From Thiosulfatihalobacter marinus (GTDB lineage: Bacteria; Pseudomonadota; Alphaproteobacteria; Rhodobacterales; Rhodobacteraceae): 64,000 nt of DNA. The translations under genes and the position numbers were made by a program. Under the pieces are notes generated by a model that was not told where the DNA came from, searched no databases, and saw nothing but the letters and a program-made list of their open reading frames with translations. The stretch spans positions 434,001 to 498,000 of the forward strand of contig NZ_JAECRZ010000001.1 of assembly GCF_016019955.1 (NCBI RefSeq), in the 5' to 3' direction. This document shows positions 35,473 to 43,927 of the stretch, one piece after another (the stretch's first letter is position 1; each line of letters opens with the position of its first letter).

Positions 35473-36735
35473 TCACACCAGATCGGGTTCGCGTCCGACG
35501 CGGCGGGCCAGAGGCGCGACGGTCAGGCCTTGAACGACAATCGAAAAGATCACCACGACATAGGTGGCGGTCAGGATGAGGGGCTTCCACTCATTCGGCG
35601 GCAGCGACAGGGCAAGGGCAACAGAGATACCCCCCTTGAGACCGCCCCAGGTCATGATCGGGATCACGCCCCGGCTGAAACTCCGGAACGGTTCCAGAAT
35701 CATCACCGGCACGGCCACCGCCGCCAGCCGGGCGACCAGCGCCAGCGCGATCGCCATGACCCCGGACGCAAGAAACGCCATGTCGAAGGCCACGGCGAAC
35801 ACCTCCAGCCCGATCAAAAGGAACAGGACCGCGTTCAGTATTTCGTCGATCAGTTTCCAGAAGGCATCGACATATTCGCGGGTTTGCGCCGACATGCCGT
35901 GCTTGGTGCCGATCTCGCCGATCAGCAGGCCCGCACACACCGCCATGATCGGCGCGGATACATGCAGGGCAACGGCCAGTTCATAACCGCCAAACGCCAA
36001 CCCGAGCGTGAGCAGTACCTCAAGCGACGGATCGTCAATCAGCCGCATGACACGAAAGGTAAGCCACCCCAGCACAATACCCAGCACCGCGCCGCCAAGC
36101 GCCTCTTGCACGAACAGGATCGCCGCGTCATCTAGCTCCGACGCGCCGGACCCGGAACTGCCCGTGGCGCCTGCGGAAAACGCGATGCCGGACAAGACAA
36201 GAAACACGACATAGCCAACACCGTCATTGAACAGGCTTTCCCCGGCGATCTTGGTCTCCAGACTTTTTTGCAGATTGGCCTGACGCAGGACACCCAGCAC
36301 CGCGACCGGGTCGGTCGGAGAAATCAGCGCACCGAACACCAGCGCGATCATCAGCGGCATCCCGGTGATCCAGCTGAAGCCAAAACCGACAATGGCCGTG
36401 GACAGCCCGACGCCCAGGGTGGCCATAAGCGCCACCGGCATCCACTGCGCCCGCAGGTCGGCCAGTTTGACATGCAGCGCACCGGCAAACAGCAACAGGC
36501 CCAACATGCCCTCAAGCAACGCGTCGGAAAAATCAATCCCAAGGATCAGGCTGCGGGCGGTATCGGCGATGGCAAGCTGTGGCCAGGCAAGATCGATCGC
36601 CAGCACGCCAAAAGAGGCAAACAGCGCGACGACAAGGATGCCAATGGCCGAAGGCAGGCGCAAAAACAGATAGTTGATGGCACCAAACGCGCCCGCAAGC
36701 ACGATAAGCAGCGACGTGATCTGAAGAAAGTTCAT
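35473..36735 (-). CDS. Cation:proton antiporter, CPA1 family
   Basis: A 420-residue integral membrane exchanger with about 12 hydrophobic segments. CPA1 landmarks are SPTDPVAVLGVL near residue 140 and GESLFNDGVGYV near 168, with the ion-binding Asn-Asp pair of that motif. An arginine-containing segment lies in the C-terminal half (GGLKGGISVALALSLP near 365). It should exchange Na+ or K+ for H+ to control pH and salt, useful for a marine lifestyle. There is no long C-terminal cytoplasmic domain, so it is of the short type. It is first in a two-gene unit with the PhzF-like gene and lies next to an unrelated phosphatase gene. Confidence 0.9.
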   Translation of the reverse strand: MNFLQITSLLIVLAGAFGAINYLFLRLPSAIGILVVALFASFGVLAIDLAWPQLAIADTARSLILGIDFSDALLEGMLGLLLFAGALHVKLADLRAQWMPVALMATLGVGLSTAIVGFGFSWITGMPLMIALVFGALISPTDPVAVLGVLRQANLQKSLETKIAGESLFNDGVGYVVFLVLSGIAFSAGATGSSGSGASELDDAAILFVQEALGGAVLGIVLGWLTFRVMRLIDDPSLEVLLTLGLAFGGYELAVALHVSAPIMAVCAGLLIGEIGTKHGMSAQTREYVDAFWKLIDEILNAVLFLLIGLEVFAVAFDMAFLASGVMAIALALVARLAAVAVPVMILEPFRSFSRGVIPIMTWGGLKGGISVALALSLPPNEWKPLILTATYVVVIFSIVVQGLTVAPLARRVGREPDLV

Positions 36736-36789
36736 GATGCCGGTCCCGATGATTTTGGCCCAAGGGCTAGCATGAGGATCGGGACTTGG

Positions 36790-37482
36790 CTAGCGGGCGA
36801 CGAGATCGATCCAGACCGGAAGGTGATCCGATGCCACGGCGGCGGGGCGGCGGGCCAGGACACCGCGATCCACGGCGGCAAGGCCGGCGCTGAGGGCAAA
36901 GCTGTCCAGCGCCGCGATGGGCCGCGCCGCCGGAAAGGAATGGCCGGGGTCGACAAAATCCAGCCCCGGTGTGGCGGCATCCAGCGCGTGTTTGGGGCCC
37001 CATTCATTGAAATCCCCGGCCAGTACGGTTGGACACGGGGGCAGGGTGCGCAGGGCACGTGTGATCGCCGAAAGTTGGATCAGGCGGTAGCGGCGTAACA
37101 GGCCCAGATGCACGCCGATCACCCGCAGCGGGCCAAGTGACGTGCTCAATTCGGCCCGGATCGCGCCGCGCGGTTCCAGCCCGGGCAACTCGATCCGCGC
37201 GGTCTGGCGGATGTCAACGCCGTCGCGCAACAGCATGGCGTTGCCGTGCCACCCGAGAGAGCCGCCGGGTTGCCCGAAATCGACAACGTGAAACCCATGG
37301 GTTTCGATCAGGTCAAAGGGAAGCGCCGCGGGGCGTGGCGGCAGGCGTTTGTCGGCCTCTTGCAGCACCACGACCTGGGCCCGCAAGGCCCGGATCACCA
37401 GCATCGAACGATCCGGGCGGCGCTGCATGTCCAGACCGACGCATTTCTGAAGATTGTAGCTGGCAATGCGCAGTCTGGTCAT
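36790..37482 (-). CDS. Endonuclease/exonuclease/phosphatase-family protein
   Basis: A 230-residue enzyme of the EEP superfamily (DNase I fold). Metal and catalytic motifs are visible: SYNLQKCVG near residue 8, LQEADKR near 40, GVHLGLLRR near 123, GDFNEWG near 153, and the C-terminal SDHLPVWIDL with the catalytic Asp-His pair. There is no signal peptide. Members hydrolyse phosphodiester bonds in DNA, RNA or lipids, and the substrate here cannot be named. A cardiolipin/phosphatidylserine-synthase neighbour, sometimes found with such genes, is absent. The gene stands alone on its strand between the antiporter and SelO genes. Confidence 0.85.
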   Translation of the reverse strand: MTRLRIASYNLQKCVGLDMQRRPDRSMLVIRALRAQVVVLQEADKRLPPRPAALPFDLIETHGFHVVDFGQPGGSLGWHGNAMLLRDGVDIRQTARIELPGLEPRGAIRAELSTSLGPLRVIGVHLGLLRRYRLIQLSAITRALRTLPPCPTVLAGDFNEWGPKHALDAATPGLDFVDPGHSFPAARPIAALDSFALSAGLAAVDRGVLARRPAAVASDHLPVWIDLVAR

Positions 37483-37561
37483 GGTGGCCCGTCGGTTTCG
37501 CCCGCCGATAATGCAGCGGCGGCTGCGGAGTTGCCATGGCCCTTAGTGTCGCTGCCAGGCC

Positions 37562-38971
37562 TTACGTGCCACAAAAAGTACGCTGAACGCGCTCGTCCTC
37601 GCTGGGCGGGCGGGCGAGGTCACTGAAGGCGCCGGGCGCGTCATAGGGCGTGGCCAGAGCCGTCATCAGGCGGGTGAAGGGGGTGTAATCGCCTGCAACG
37701 GCTGCCTGTATCATTTGCTCGACGCGGTGATTGCGCGCAATCAGCGCCGGGTTGGCCGCGCGCATGGTGGCCTGCGGATCGCCCGGCTCCTGCTCCAGTC
37801 GGTCGCGCCAGGGCCGCGCCCAGTCTTCATAGGCAGGCCGGTCGACAAACTGATCCCCGGCCGAATCGTTGACAAGGGCGCGGAACGTGTTGGTGAAATC
37901 CGCCCCCTGCTGGGCCATCAGGGTCAGAAGGCCGGTGATCAGGGTTTCGTCACCGTCCCGGGCGGTATTTAGCCCGATCTTGGCGCGGAAACGGCGCAGC
38001 CAACTGTGGTGGATCAGGGCGGGCATGGCGTGGATGGAGCGGGTAAAGGCCTTAATCGCGGCGTCCTGGTCCGGCATCAGCGGAACCAGCGCGGTGGCCA
38101 GTTGCGCCATGTTCCACACGACGATGTCGGGCTGGTTGGCATAGGCATACCGGCCCTGACGATCGATCGAGGAGAACACCGTGTTCGGGTGGTAGCTGTC
38201 CATGAAGGCGCAGGGGCCGTAATCGATGGTTTCACCGGAAATCGCACAATTGTCGGTGTTCATCACGCCATGGATGAACCCGATCGACATCCAGTGCGCG
38301 ATCAGTTCCGCCTGGCGGGCGATGACGGCGTCAAGCAAGTCCACGGGGCCAGTCGCGTCCGGGAAGTGGCGGGTGAGGGTGTGTTCAAAGAGTGCCTGGA
38401 GGCCGGTAATATCCTGGCGGGCGGCGAGGATCTGGAACGTGCCGACACGGATATGGCTGGTGGCCACGCGGGTGAGCACAGCGCCCGGAAGTGCGGTTTC
38501 GCGAAAGACCTCTTCGCCGGTTTCTACAGCGGCCAACGCCCGGGTGGTGGGAACACCAAGCGCGTGCATGGCCTCGGACAGCACATATTCGCGAAGTACA
38601 GGGCCAAGCCATGCGCGCCCGTCGCCGCTTCGCGAATAAGGTGTGCGGCCCGCGCCCTTTAACTGTATATCGTAACCGTTTGCTTCTCCAAGTAAAATAG
38701 CGCGGCCATCCCCTAGGTTTGGGTTCCAGTGACCAAACTGATGCCCGGCATAAAGCTGGGCGAGTGGCTCTGCGCCAGGCGGAATGACCGAACCCGAAAA
38801 GACCTGGGCCAGCGTATCCTCTTCATCGGTTCCGGTGAGGCCAAGGGTGGCAGCAAGCGCATGGTTGAAAGCTACCAGACGGGGGGTCGCGACCGGAGTG
38901 GGCGCGTGGCTGGCAAAAAGCTGTGCCGGAAGCCGGGCATAGCTGTTGTCAAAGGGGATGTGCAGGCTCAT
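37562..38971 (-). CDS. selO: SelO/YdiU-family protein adenylyltransferase (AMPylase)
   Basis: A 469-residue pseudokinase-fold enzyme of the SelO family, which transfers AMP from ATP to hydroxyl side chains of proteins and is linked to oxidative stress. Family motifs include AGHQFGHWNPNLGDGRA near residue 80, LKGAGRTPYSRSGDGRAWL near 105, and HGVMNTDNCAISGETIDYGP near 240, which holds the metal-binding Asn/Asp of the inverted active site. The C-terminus ends QRTFCGT with a single cysteine in the position where eukaryotic SelO has selenocysteine and many bacteria have cysteine. ATG 38971 is chosen; ATG 38977 is two codons earlier. Confidence 0.93.
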   Translation of the reverse strand: MSLHIPFDNSYARLPAQLFASHAPTPVATPRLVAFNHALAATLGLTGTDEEDTLAQVFSGSVIPPGAEPLAQLYAGHQFGHWNPNLGDGRAILLGEANGYDIQLKGAGRTPYSRSGDGRAWLGPVLREYVLSEAMHALGVPTTRALAAVETGEEVFRETALPGAVLTRVATSHIRVGTFQILAARQDITGLQALFEHTLTRHFPDATGPVDLLDAVIARQAELIAHWMSIGFIHGVMNTDNCAISGETIDYGPCAFMDSYHPNTVFSSIDRQGRYAYANQPDIVVWNMAQLATALVPLMPDQDAAIKAFTRSIHAMPALIHHSWLRRFRAKIGLNTARDGDETLITGLLTLMAQQGADFTNTFRALVNDSAGDQFVDRPAYEDWARPWRDRLEQEPGDPQATMRAANPALIARNHRVEQMIQAAVAGDYTPFTRLMTALATPYDAPGAFSDLARPPSEDERVQRTFCGT

Positions 38972-39022
38972 GGGCAAAAGATAAGCTGGAAATACAGGAA
39001 ATCCAGAGCGAAAGAGCGCGGC

Positions 39023-39475
39023 TCACACAAGCTTGCGCGACATCAGCATGTAGCGGTCGCGCGGGCGAAACCCGGCGCGGGCATACAGGCGCTGTGCCGC
39101 GTCGTCATCGCGGGCGACCTCCAGATGCACCGCGCGAATGCCCGCGCCGGAAAGGGCCCTGGGCAGGGCGGCGAGCGCGCCGCTGGCCACGCCGCGCCCA
39201 CGCACGCCGGGGCGGATGAACACCTCGTCCACAATCGCGTCAAGCCCGCCGTATTCGATCGACCAGCCAAAGGCGACGATGACATAGCCGATGGGAGCGC
39301 GGCGCGGGCCAAGCAGATAGGCCGCGCCATAGGGTGAGCCCGCAAGCAGCGGTTTCAGGGCCGCTTCGCGGGTTGGCTCGTCCTGGGCGATGCCGGTTTC
39401 CGCATGGAACGCCGCGACAAGCCGGGTGAGCGGCGCCAGATCCTCGGGGCCGGCCAGGTGCATCGCGCTGCTCAT
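39023..39475 (-). CDS. GNAT-family N-acetyltransferase
   Basis: A 150-residue acetyltransferase of the GNAT fold. The acetyl-CoA-binding motif is seen as RPGVRGRGVASGAL near residue 88. A preceding strand IVDEVFIRPG and a C-terminal DDDAAQRLYARAGFRPRDRYMLMSRKL complete the fold. The substrate is unknown. Its ATG (39475) overlaps the stop of the upstream nucleoside hydrolase gene by four bases (ATGA), so it is translationally coupled; a longer frame to 39574 would lie inside that gene and is rejected. It is the last gene in this small unit before SelO. Confidence 0.85.
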   Translation of the reverse strand: MSSAMHLAGPEDLAPLTRLVAAFHAETGIAQDEPTREAALKPLLAGSPYGAAYLLGPRRAPIGYVIVAFGWSIEYGGLDAIVDEVFIRPGVRGRGVASGALAALPRALSGAGIRAVHLEVARDDDAAQRLYARAGFRPRDRYMLMSRKLV

Positions 39476-40413
39476 AGGCGGCCAAGTCTTTGTGTCAAAA
39501 GGGAAAAGAAGCCATCTGCGTCCAGGTCGCCGATAAACATGGCGTTGGGCGCGCGGTCGGTGACGCCCCACCAATCGGCCACGGTCATGCCCATGGTCAG
39601 TTCGGAATGGGTTTCGATCTCGACATTGATATGGCGGCCCGAGAACAGATCCGGGCGGATCAGATAGGCGGTGACGCAGGGATCATGCAACGGCGCGCCC
39701 AGCGAGCCGTATTTTTCTTTGTCAAATCTCTCAAAGAAATCAGTCATTTCCGCGACGGCCTTGCCAACCGGCGTGCCCAGGGCGCGGAACGCGTCATTGC
39801 GCGGTTGAGTGACCAGCGCCTTGTGGGTGACATCCAGCGGCATCACCACGATCGGCGCTCCGGCGCGGAATACGATATGCGCGGCCTGGGGATCGACATA
39901 GATGTTGAATTCGGCCGCGGGCGTGATGTTGCCCACCTCGAAATAGGCCCCGCCCATGAGGACAATTTCCTGAACCTTTTCAATGATATCCGGGGCTTTC
40001 TCAAAGGCCAGTGCAATGTTGGTCAACGGGCCGAGCGGGCAGAGCGTGACGGTGCCGGAGGGATGCGCGCGCAGCGTTTCGATGATGAAATCCACGGCGT
40101 GCTGTTCCTGAAGCGGCATCTGCGGGTCCGGAAGGCTGGGCCCGTCCAGGCCTGTCTTGCCATGGACATGCTCTGCCGTCACCAGATCACGCCCCAAAGG
40201 GCGGTCGCATCCGGCAAAGACCTTTACATCAGGTTTGCCAGACAACTCACAGACAATACGCGCATTTTTACTTGTAAGGGTCAGCGGGACATTGCCCGCG
40301 ACGGCGGTAATGCCCAGCAGGTCGATATCCTCGGGGCTGGCCAGGGCCAGCAGGATGGCCACGGCATCGTCCTGGCCGGGATCGGTGTCGATGATGATCT
40401 TGCGCGCGCTCAT
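39472..40413 (-). CDS. Inosine-uridine preferring nucleoside hydrolase
   Basis: A 313-residue nucleoside hydrolase that should cleave the N-glycosidic bond of ribonucleosides for salvage. The calcium-binding N-terminal motif DTDPGQDDA lies at about residues 8-16, and the second calcium ligand region is around LGPLTNIALAF near 122. EFNIYVDPQAAH near 165 and the catalytic/metal Asp in LHDPCVTAYL near 245 are characteristic of the IunH family. No signal peptide is seen, so it is cytoplasmic. GAGGAG five bases before ATG 40413 makes the start clear. A GNAT gene is coupled downstream. Upstream lie a copy of the 11-bp repeat and the terminator of the iron-binding protein gene. Confidence 0.93.
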   Translation of the reverse strand: MSARKIIIDTDPGQDDAVAILLALASPEDIDLLGITAVAGNVPLTLTSKNARIVCELSGKPDVKVFAGCDRPLGRDLVTAEHVHGKTGLDGPSLPDPQMPLQEQHAVDFIIETLRAHPSGTVTLCPLGPLTNIALAFEKAPDIIEKVQEIVLMGGAYFEVGNITPAAEFNIYVDPQAAHIVFRAGAPIVVMPLDVTHKALVTQPRNDAFRALGTPVGKAVAEMTDFFERFDKEKYGSLGAPLHDPCVTAYLIRPDLFSGRHINVEIETHSELTMGMTVADWWGVTDRAPNAMFIGDLDADGFFSLLTQRLGRL

Positions 40414-40497
40414 TTCTGCTCCTCTTCGGCGTTGAAGGCACAGTGTCAATGGTTCGACTCAATGGCAAGTACAGTGCGGGTTAAGGGCGGAAAACCG

Positions 40498-40542
40498 CGT
40501 TCGGCATCGCGTCGGTATCACGTCGGTATCGCGCCGGTTCGG
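40498..40542. repeat. Tandem 11-bp repeat, copy B
   Basis: The units read CGTTCGGCATCG, CGTCGGTATCA (40510-40520), CGTCGGTATCG (40521-40531) and CGCCGGTTCGG. They match the array behind mfd (2027-2059) in unit length, sequence and the A-rich lead-in (GGAAAACCGCG here, GAAAACGGCG there). It lies between two minus-strand genes, downstream of the futA terminator and upstream of the nucleoside hydrolase. Confidence 0.6.
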
Positions 40543-40565
40543 GTGCCAGATTCCGGCCCCTTAAC

Positions 40566-40594
40566 GCAAAGGGCGGCCCCGCAAGGGACCGCCC
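40566..40594 (-). terminator. Terminator of the ferric-iron binding protein gene
   Basis: On the minus strand the RNA forms a 10-bp stem (GGGCGGTCCC / GGGGCCGCCC, one G-U pair) with a TTGC loop, followed by TTTGCGTTAA. The same bases on the plus strand have an A-C mismatch, so the hairpin is oriented to serve the minus-strand gene, which ends at 40623. Confidence 0.7.
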
Positions 40595-40622
40595 ATGATC
40601 TTGTGCACGATTCGCCTGTGCA

Positions 40623-41636
40623 TCAGCCGTCGAAATCAACTTCTTCCGTGAGTTTGAGCGCCGTCGCGCGGTGGCCGGCCAGGGTCATCAGGTTGACATC
40701 ATCCGCGGTAAAGCTGCCCCAGCTTGCGACCAGCGGATCGGGCTGCGAGCCGGGCGCGATCGGATATTCGAAATTGGCCTTGGCATAGATTTCCTGTGCG
40801 GTGGGCGAGGTCAGGAATTCCATCAGCTTGAGGGCGTTTTCCTTGTTCGGGGCGGCTTTGGTCATGGCAACGCCCGAGATGTTCACGTGGGTACCGCCGT
40901 TTTCGAAAGTCGGGAAAACAACCTTCACGCTTTCGGCCCATTCCTTTTGCTCTTCGTCGGACAGCATCTTGCCCATGTAATAGGTATAGCCGATGGCCAC
41001 GTCGCACTCGCCGGCCCAGATCGCCTTGACCTGCGCCCGGTCGTTGCCTTGCGGCTTGCGGGCGAGGTTGGATTTGATGCCTTCAAGCCAGTCCCTCGCG
41101 CCGTCTTCGCCCAGATGTTCGATCACGGCCGAGGTGAGCGCCACGTTATAGGCATGGGTGCCCGAACGGGTACAGATGCGCCCTTGCCATTTCGGATCGG
41201 CCAGATCCTCGTAGGTGGTGACTTCGCCATCGGCCACACGATCCCTGGAGGCATAGACAATCCGCGCGCGGGTGGTGAGCCCGTACCAGTTTGCGTCGGG
41301 ATCCCTGTATTGCGCGGGCACATTGGCCTTGAGCGTGTCGCTGGACACCGGCTGGGTGAGGCCGGCGTTCACAATGGCGGCAAGGCGCGAAATATCGACC
41401 GTGAGCACCACATCGGCGGGCGAGCGATCGCCCTCGGATTGCAGACGCTCGATCATGCCCTTGGACAGATAGGCGACGTTGACCTTGATCCCGGTCTCGG
41501 CTGTGAAGGCATCGGTCAGCGGCGCGATCAGTTCGGGCTGGCGATACGAGTAGATATTGACCTCTTGCGCGATGGCGGGGGCCGCGACGGACAGGGCGGC
41601 GGCGGCAAAGACAGAGGATTTCAGGGAGAATGTCAT
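40623..41636 (-). CDS. futA: Ferric-iron ABC transporter substrate-binding protein
   Basis: A 337-residue periplasmic protein. A Sec signal peptide covers residues 1-23 or so (hydrophobic core FAAAALSVAAPAIA, cleavage before QEVNIYSYRQPEL). The mature part is a two-lobe class II-type binding protein of the FbpA/FutA/IdiA family. The iron-ligand tyrosines are in the GYTYYMGKML segment near residue 215, and NIYSYRQ near the mature start supplies another. It captures Fe(III) for an inner-membrane ABC transporter, whose genes are not in this window. ATG 41636 gives the signal peptide directly. A promoter and inverted repeats lie upstream. The symbol follows FutA and is by family. Confidence 0.9.
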   Translation of the reverse strand: MTFSLKSSVFAAAALSVAAPAIAQEVNIYSYRQPELIAPLTDAFTAETGIKVNVAYLSKGMIERLQSEGDRSPADVVLTVDISRLAAIVNAGLTQPVSSDTLKANVPAQYRDPDANWYGLTTRARIVYASRDRVADGEVTTYEDLADPKWQGRICTRSGTHAYNVALTSAVIEHLGEDGARDWLEGIKSNLARKPQGNDRAQVKAIWAGECDVAIGYTYYMGKMLSDEEQKEWAESVKVVFPTFENGGTHVNISGVAMTKAAPNKENALKLMEFLTSPTAQEIYAKANFEYPIAPGSQPDPLVASWGSFTADDVNLMTLAGHRATALKLTEEVDFDG

Positions 41637-41672
41637 TGAATGTGCTCTTTGGTTGCAGTTGCGATTGATCCG

Positions 41673-41701
41673 CAAATACCTGAGTGAAAAACTAGGGTCA
41701 A
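41673..41701 (-). promoter_or_regulatory. Putative futA promoter
   Basis: On the minus strand TTGACC (41701-41696) and TATTTG (41678-41673) are separated by 17 bases, a good fit to a housekeeping promoter. The arms of a 10-bp perfect inverted repeat, AAATACCTGA (41674-41683) and TCAGGTATTT (41718-41727), cover the -10 box and a site upstream of -35, which suggests regulated expression. Confidence 0.5.
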
Positions 41702-41717
41702 TACCCGAATAAAGAAG

Positions 41718-42545
41718 TCAGGTATTTTTCTGTTGCTTTTCCTCGCCCTTTACCGCGTCCCACAGGGCATCCATTTCCTTCAGGTCAGACTCTCCGGGGG
41801 TTTTGCCCATCGCGGCGAGCCGGGCTTCGACCGCCTCGAAGCGGCGGATGAACTTGGCATTGGTGGCGCGCAGGGCGGCTTCGGGATCGATTTTCAGGTG
41901 ACGGCCAAGATTGGCAATGACAAACAGCATGTCGCCGAATTCTTCCTCGATCTCGGTCTGGGTCATGGTTTCACGCGCCTCGGCCAGTTCGCCCGCCTCT
42001 TCGATGATCTTGTCCACGACCTGACCGATATCGGGCCAGTCGAACCCGACACGGGCCGCGCGTTTCTGGAGCTTGACCGCGCGCAACAGGGCCGGCAGGC
42101 CAAGCGCGACACCGTCCAGCGTGCCGTTCTGGGCCTTGTCCGCGCGTTCGGCGGCCTTGACGGTTTCCCAGTCGCGGGTTTGCTGTTCGGCCGATTTGTC
42201 GCGGGTTTCGTCGCCGAACACATGCGGGTGGCGGGCCACCATCTTGTCCGACATGGTGTTGGCCACATCGTCAAAGGTGAACAGCCCGGCCTCGGCGGCC
42301 ATTTGGGCGTGAAACACGGACTGGAACAGCAAGTCGCCCAGTTCACCGCGCAGGTCGTCCCAGTCCTGGCGTTCGATGGCGTCGGCGACCTCGTAGGCCT
42401 CTTCGATCGTGTAGGGCGCGATGGTGGCGAAATCCTGTTCGATGTCCCAGGGGCAGCCGGTTTCGGGATCACGCAGGCGGCGCATGATTTCCAGAAGGCG
42501 CGGCATCCCGCCGAGGGGATCAAGGATCAGGGGATCTTCGGCCAT
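41718..42545 (-). CDS. mazG: Nucleoside triphosphate pyrophosphohydrolase MazG
   Basis: A 275-residue protein with two MazG domains. The first carries EEAYEVADAIERQ near residue 43 and ELGDLLFQSVFHAQ near 60, the second EEAGELAEARE near 180 and EEFGDMLFVIANLGRH near 200. These Glu/Asp clusters bind magnesium. MazG hydrolyses NTPs to NMP and pyrophosphate, a house-cleaning role that also limits ppGpp-linked damage in E. coli. ATG 42545 is preferred because AGGAG precedes it; the open frame to 42791 enters the divergent amidohydrolase gene. It lies 80 bases upstream of the futA start on the same strand. Confidence 0.95.
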   Translation of the reverse strand: MAEDPLILDPLGGMPRLLEIMRRLRDPETGCPWDIEQDFATIAPYTIEEAYEVADAIERQDWDDLRGELGDLLFQSVFHAQMAAEAGLFTFDDVANTMSDKMVARHPHVFGDETRDKSAEQQTRDWETVKAAERADKAQNGTLDGVALGLPALLRAVKLQKRAARVGFDWPDIGQVVDKIIEEAGELAEARETMTQTEIEEEFGDMLFVIANLGRHLKIDPEAALRATNAKFIRRFEAVEARLAAMGKTPGESDLKEMDALWDAVKGEEKQQKNT

Positions 42546-42607
42546 TGCGGAGGGCTCCTTTTTGGGGTCTGCTGCATCAAAGGGAAAGTCGCGAAGGGAG
42601 TCCAGAC

Positions 42608-43783
42608 ATGCCTGTCGTAAACCGGATTGCAGATTACGCGGAAGATATGAAAACCTGGCGCAGGCATCTGCACACCATGCCGGAGCTGATGTTCGACTGT
42701 CACAAGACGGCCGGATTCGTGGCCGAGCGTTTGCGGGAATTCGGGGTGGACGAGATCCATGAGGGAATCGCCACCACCGGGATTGTGGCAATCATCAACG
42801 GGCAGGGCGAGACCGGGCAGGGCGAAGGGGCGACGATCGGGTTGCGCGCCGATATGGACGCGCTGCCCATGGCAGAGATGACGGGGCTGGATCATGCCAG
42901 CAAGGTTGAGGGCATGATGCATGCCTGCGGGCATGACGGGCATACCACGATGTTGCTGGGCGCGGCGCGCTATCTGGCGGAGACCCGCAAGTTTTCCGGG
43001 CGGGTGGCGCTGATTTTCCAGCCCGCCGAGGAAGAGGGGGCCGGGGCCGAAGCAATGGTGCGGGAGGGCATCATGGAGCGGTTCGGCATCGGCGAGGTTT
43101 ATGGCATTCACAATGTGCCGGGGGTGGAGTTCGGGCGGTTCCAGACCACGCCGGGGCCGATCATGGCGGCGGTGGACACGTTCGAGGTGCATATTCAGGG
43201 GCGCGGCGGGCACGGGGCCTATCCGCAGGACACGCTGGATCCGGTGGTGGCGGCGGTGGCGATGGTGAACGCGATCCAGACCATCGTGAGCCGAAACCAT
43301 GACGCACGTGACGAGGTGGTGGTGTCGGTGACGCAGATCCATGCCGGAACGGTGAACAATGTGATCCCGGATACGGGCTATCTGAACGGCACGATCCGCA
43401 GCTTTGACAAGGGGGTGCAGGCGATGGTGCACCAGCGTCTGGAAGAGATCGTGGCGGGCACGGCGGCGGCCTATGGGCTGGAGGCGCGGCTGGAGATCGA
43501 GCTGGGTTATCCGGCGACGGTGAACCATGCCGGGCAGACCGACTTTGCCGTACAGGTTGCCAGCGAGGTTGTGGGGGCGGCGGCGGTGGAGCCGGCGGCG
43601 CGCATGGAGATGGGCGCCGAGGATTTCGCCTATATGCTGGAGCGGCGCCCCGGCGCCTATCTGTTCCTGGGCGCGGGCGAGGGGGCCGGGCTGCATCATC
43701 CGAAATACGATTTCAACGACGAAATCGCCCCGATTGGCGCCTCGTTCTTTGCCCGGCTGGTGGAGACCGCGCAGCCGGTGTGA
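42608..43783 (+). CDS. M20-family amidohydrolase (hippurate hydrolase-like)
   Basis: A 391-residue metallo-amidohydrolase of the M20D type, as hippurate hydrolase and IAA-amino acid hydrolases. Metal-binding and catalytic motifs are visible: LRADMDALPM near residue 82, HACGHDGHT near 105, and PAEEEGAGAEAM near 140. GAEDFAYMLE near 340 belongs to the C-terminal catalytic part. The dimerisation insert contains GRGGHGAYP. It should remove an N-acyl group from an amino acid or similar amide; the substrate is unknown. AGGGAG seven bases before ATG 42608 supports the start. The agmatinase gene is downstream on the same strand after 144 bases. Confidence 0.92.
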   Translation: MPVVNRIADYAEDMKTWRRHLHTMPELMFDCHKTAGFVAERLREFGVDEIHEGIATTGIVAIINGQGETGQGEGATIGLRADMDALPMAEMTGLDHASKVEGMMHACGHDGHTTMLLGAARYLAETRKFSGRVALIFQPAEEEGAGAEAMVREGIMERFGIGEVYGIHNVPGVEFGRFQTTPGPIMAAVDTFEVHIQGRGGHGAYPQDTLDPVVAAVAMVNAIQTIVSRNHDARDEVVVSVTQIHAGTVNNVIPDTGYLNGTIRSFDKGVQAMVHQRLEEIVAGTAAAYGLEARLEIELGYPATVNHAGQTDFAVQVASEVVGAAAVEPAARMEMGAEDFAYMLERRPGAYLFLGAGEGAGLHHPKYDFNDEIAPIGASFFARLVETAQPV

Positions 43784-43927
43784 GGGCAGGGGCGATTTGC
43801 AGGGCAGATCGCCCACCCGTCCGCCCACGATCCGCCATGCAAATCGCGCCGCCGCTTGTGGGGGCTTGACCTTTGGGCGGGGTTGCGGGAAATTTGATCA
43901 AATTTTCACACAGGGGGAGCGGGCGGC

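Noticed and set aside
41691-41710. Second copy of the MITE end (CTAGGGTCA near 41693)
   Set aside because: Similarity to the element's end stops after about nine bases, and no partner inverted repeat is present. It is part of the futA promoter.
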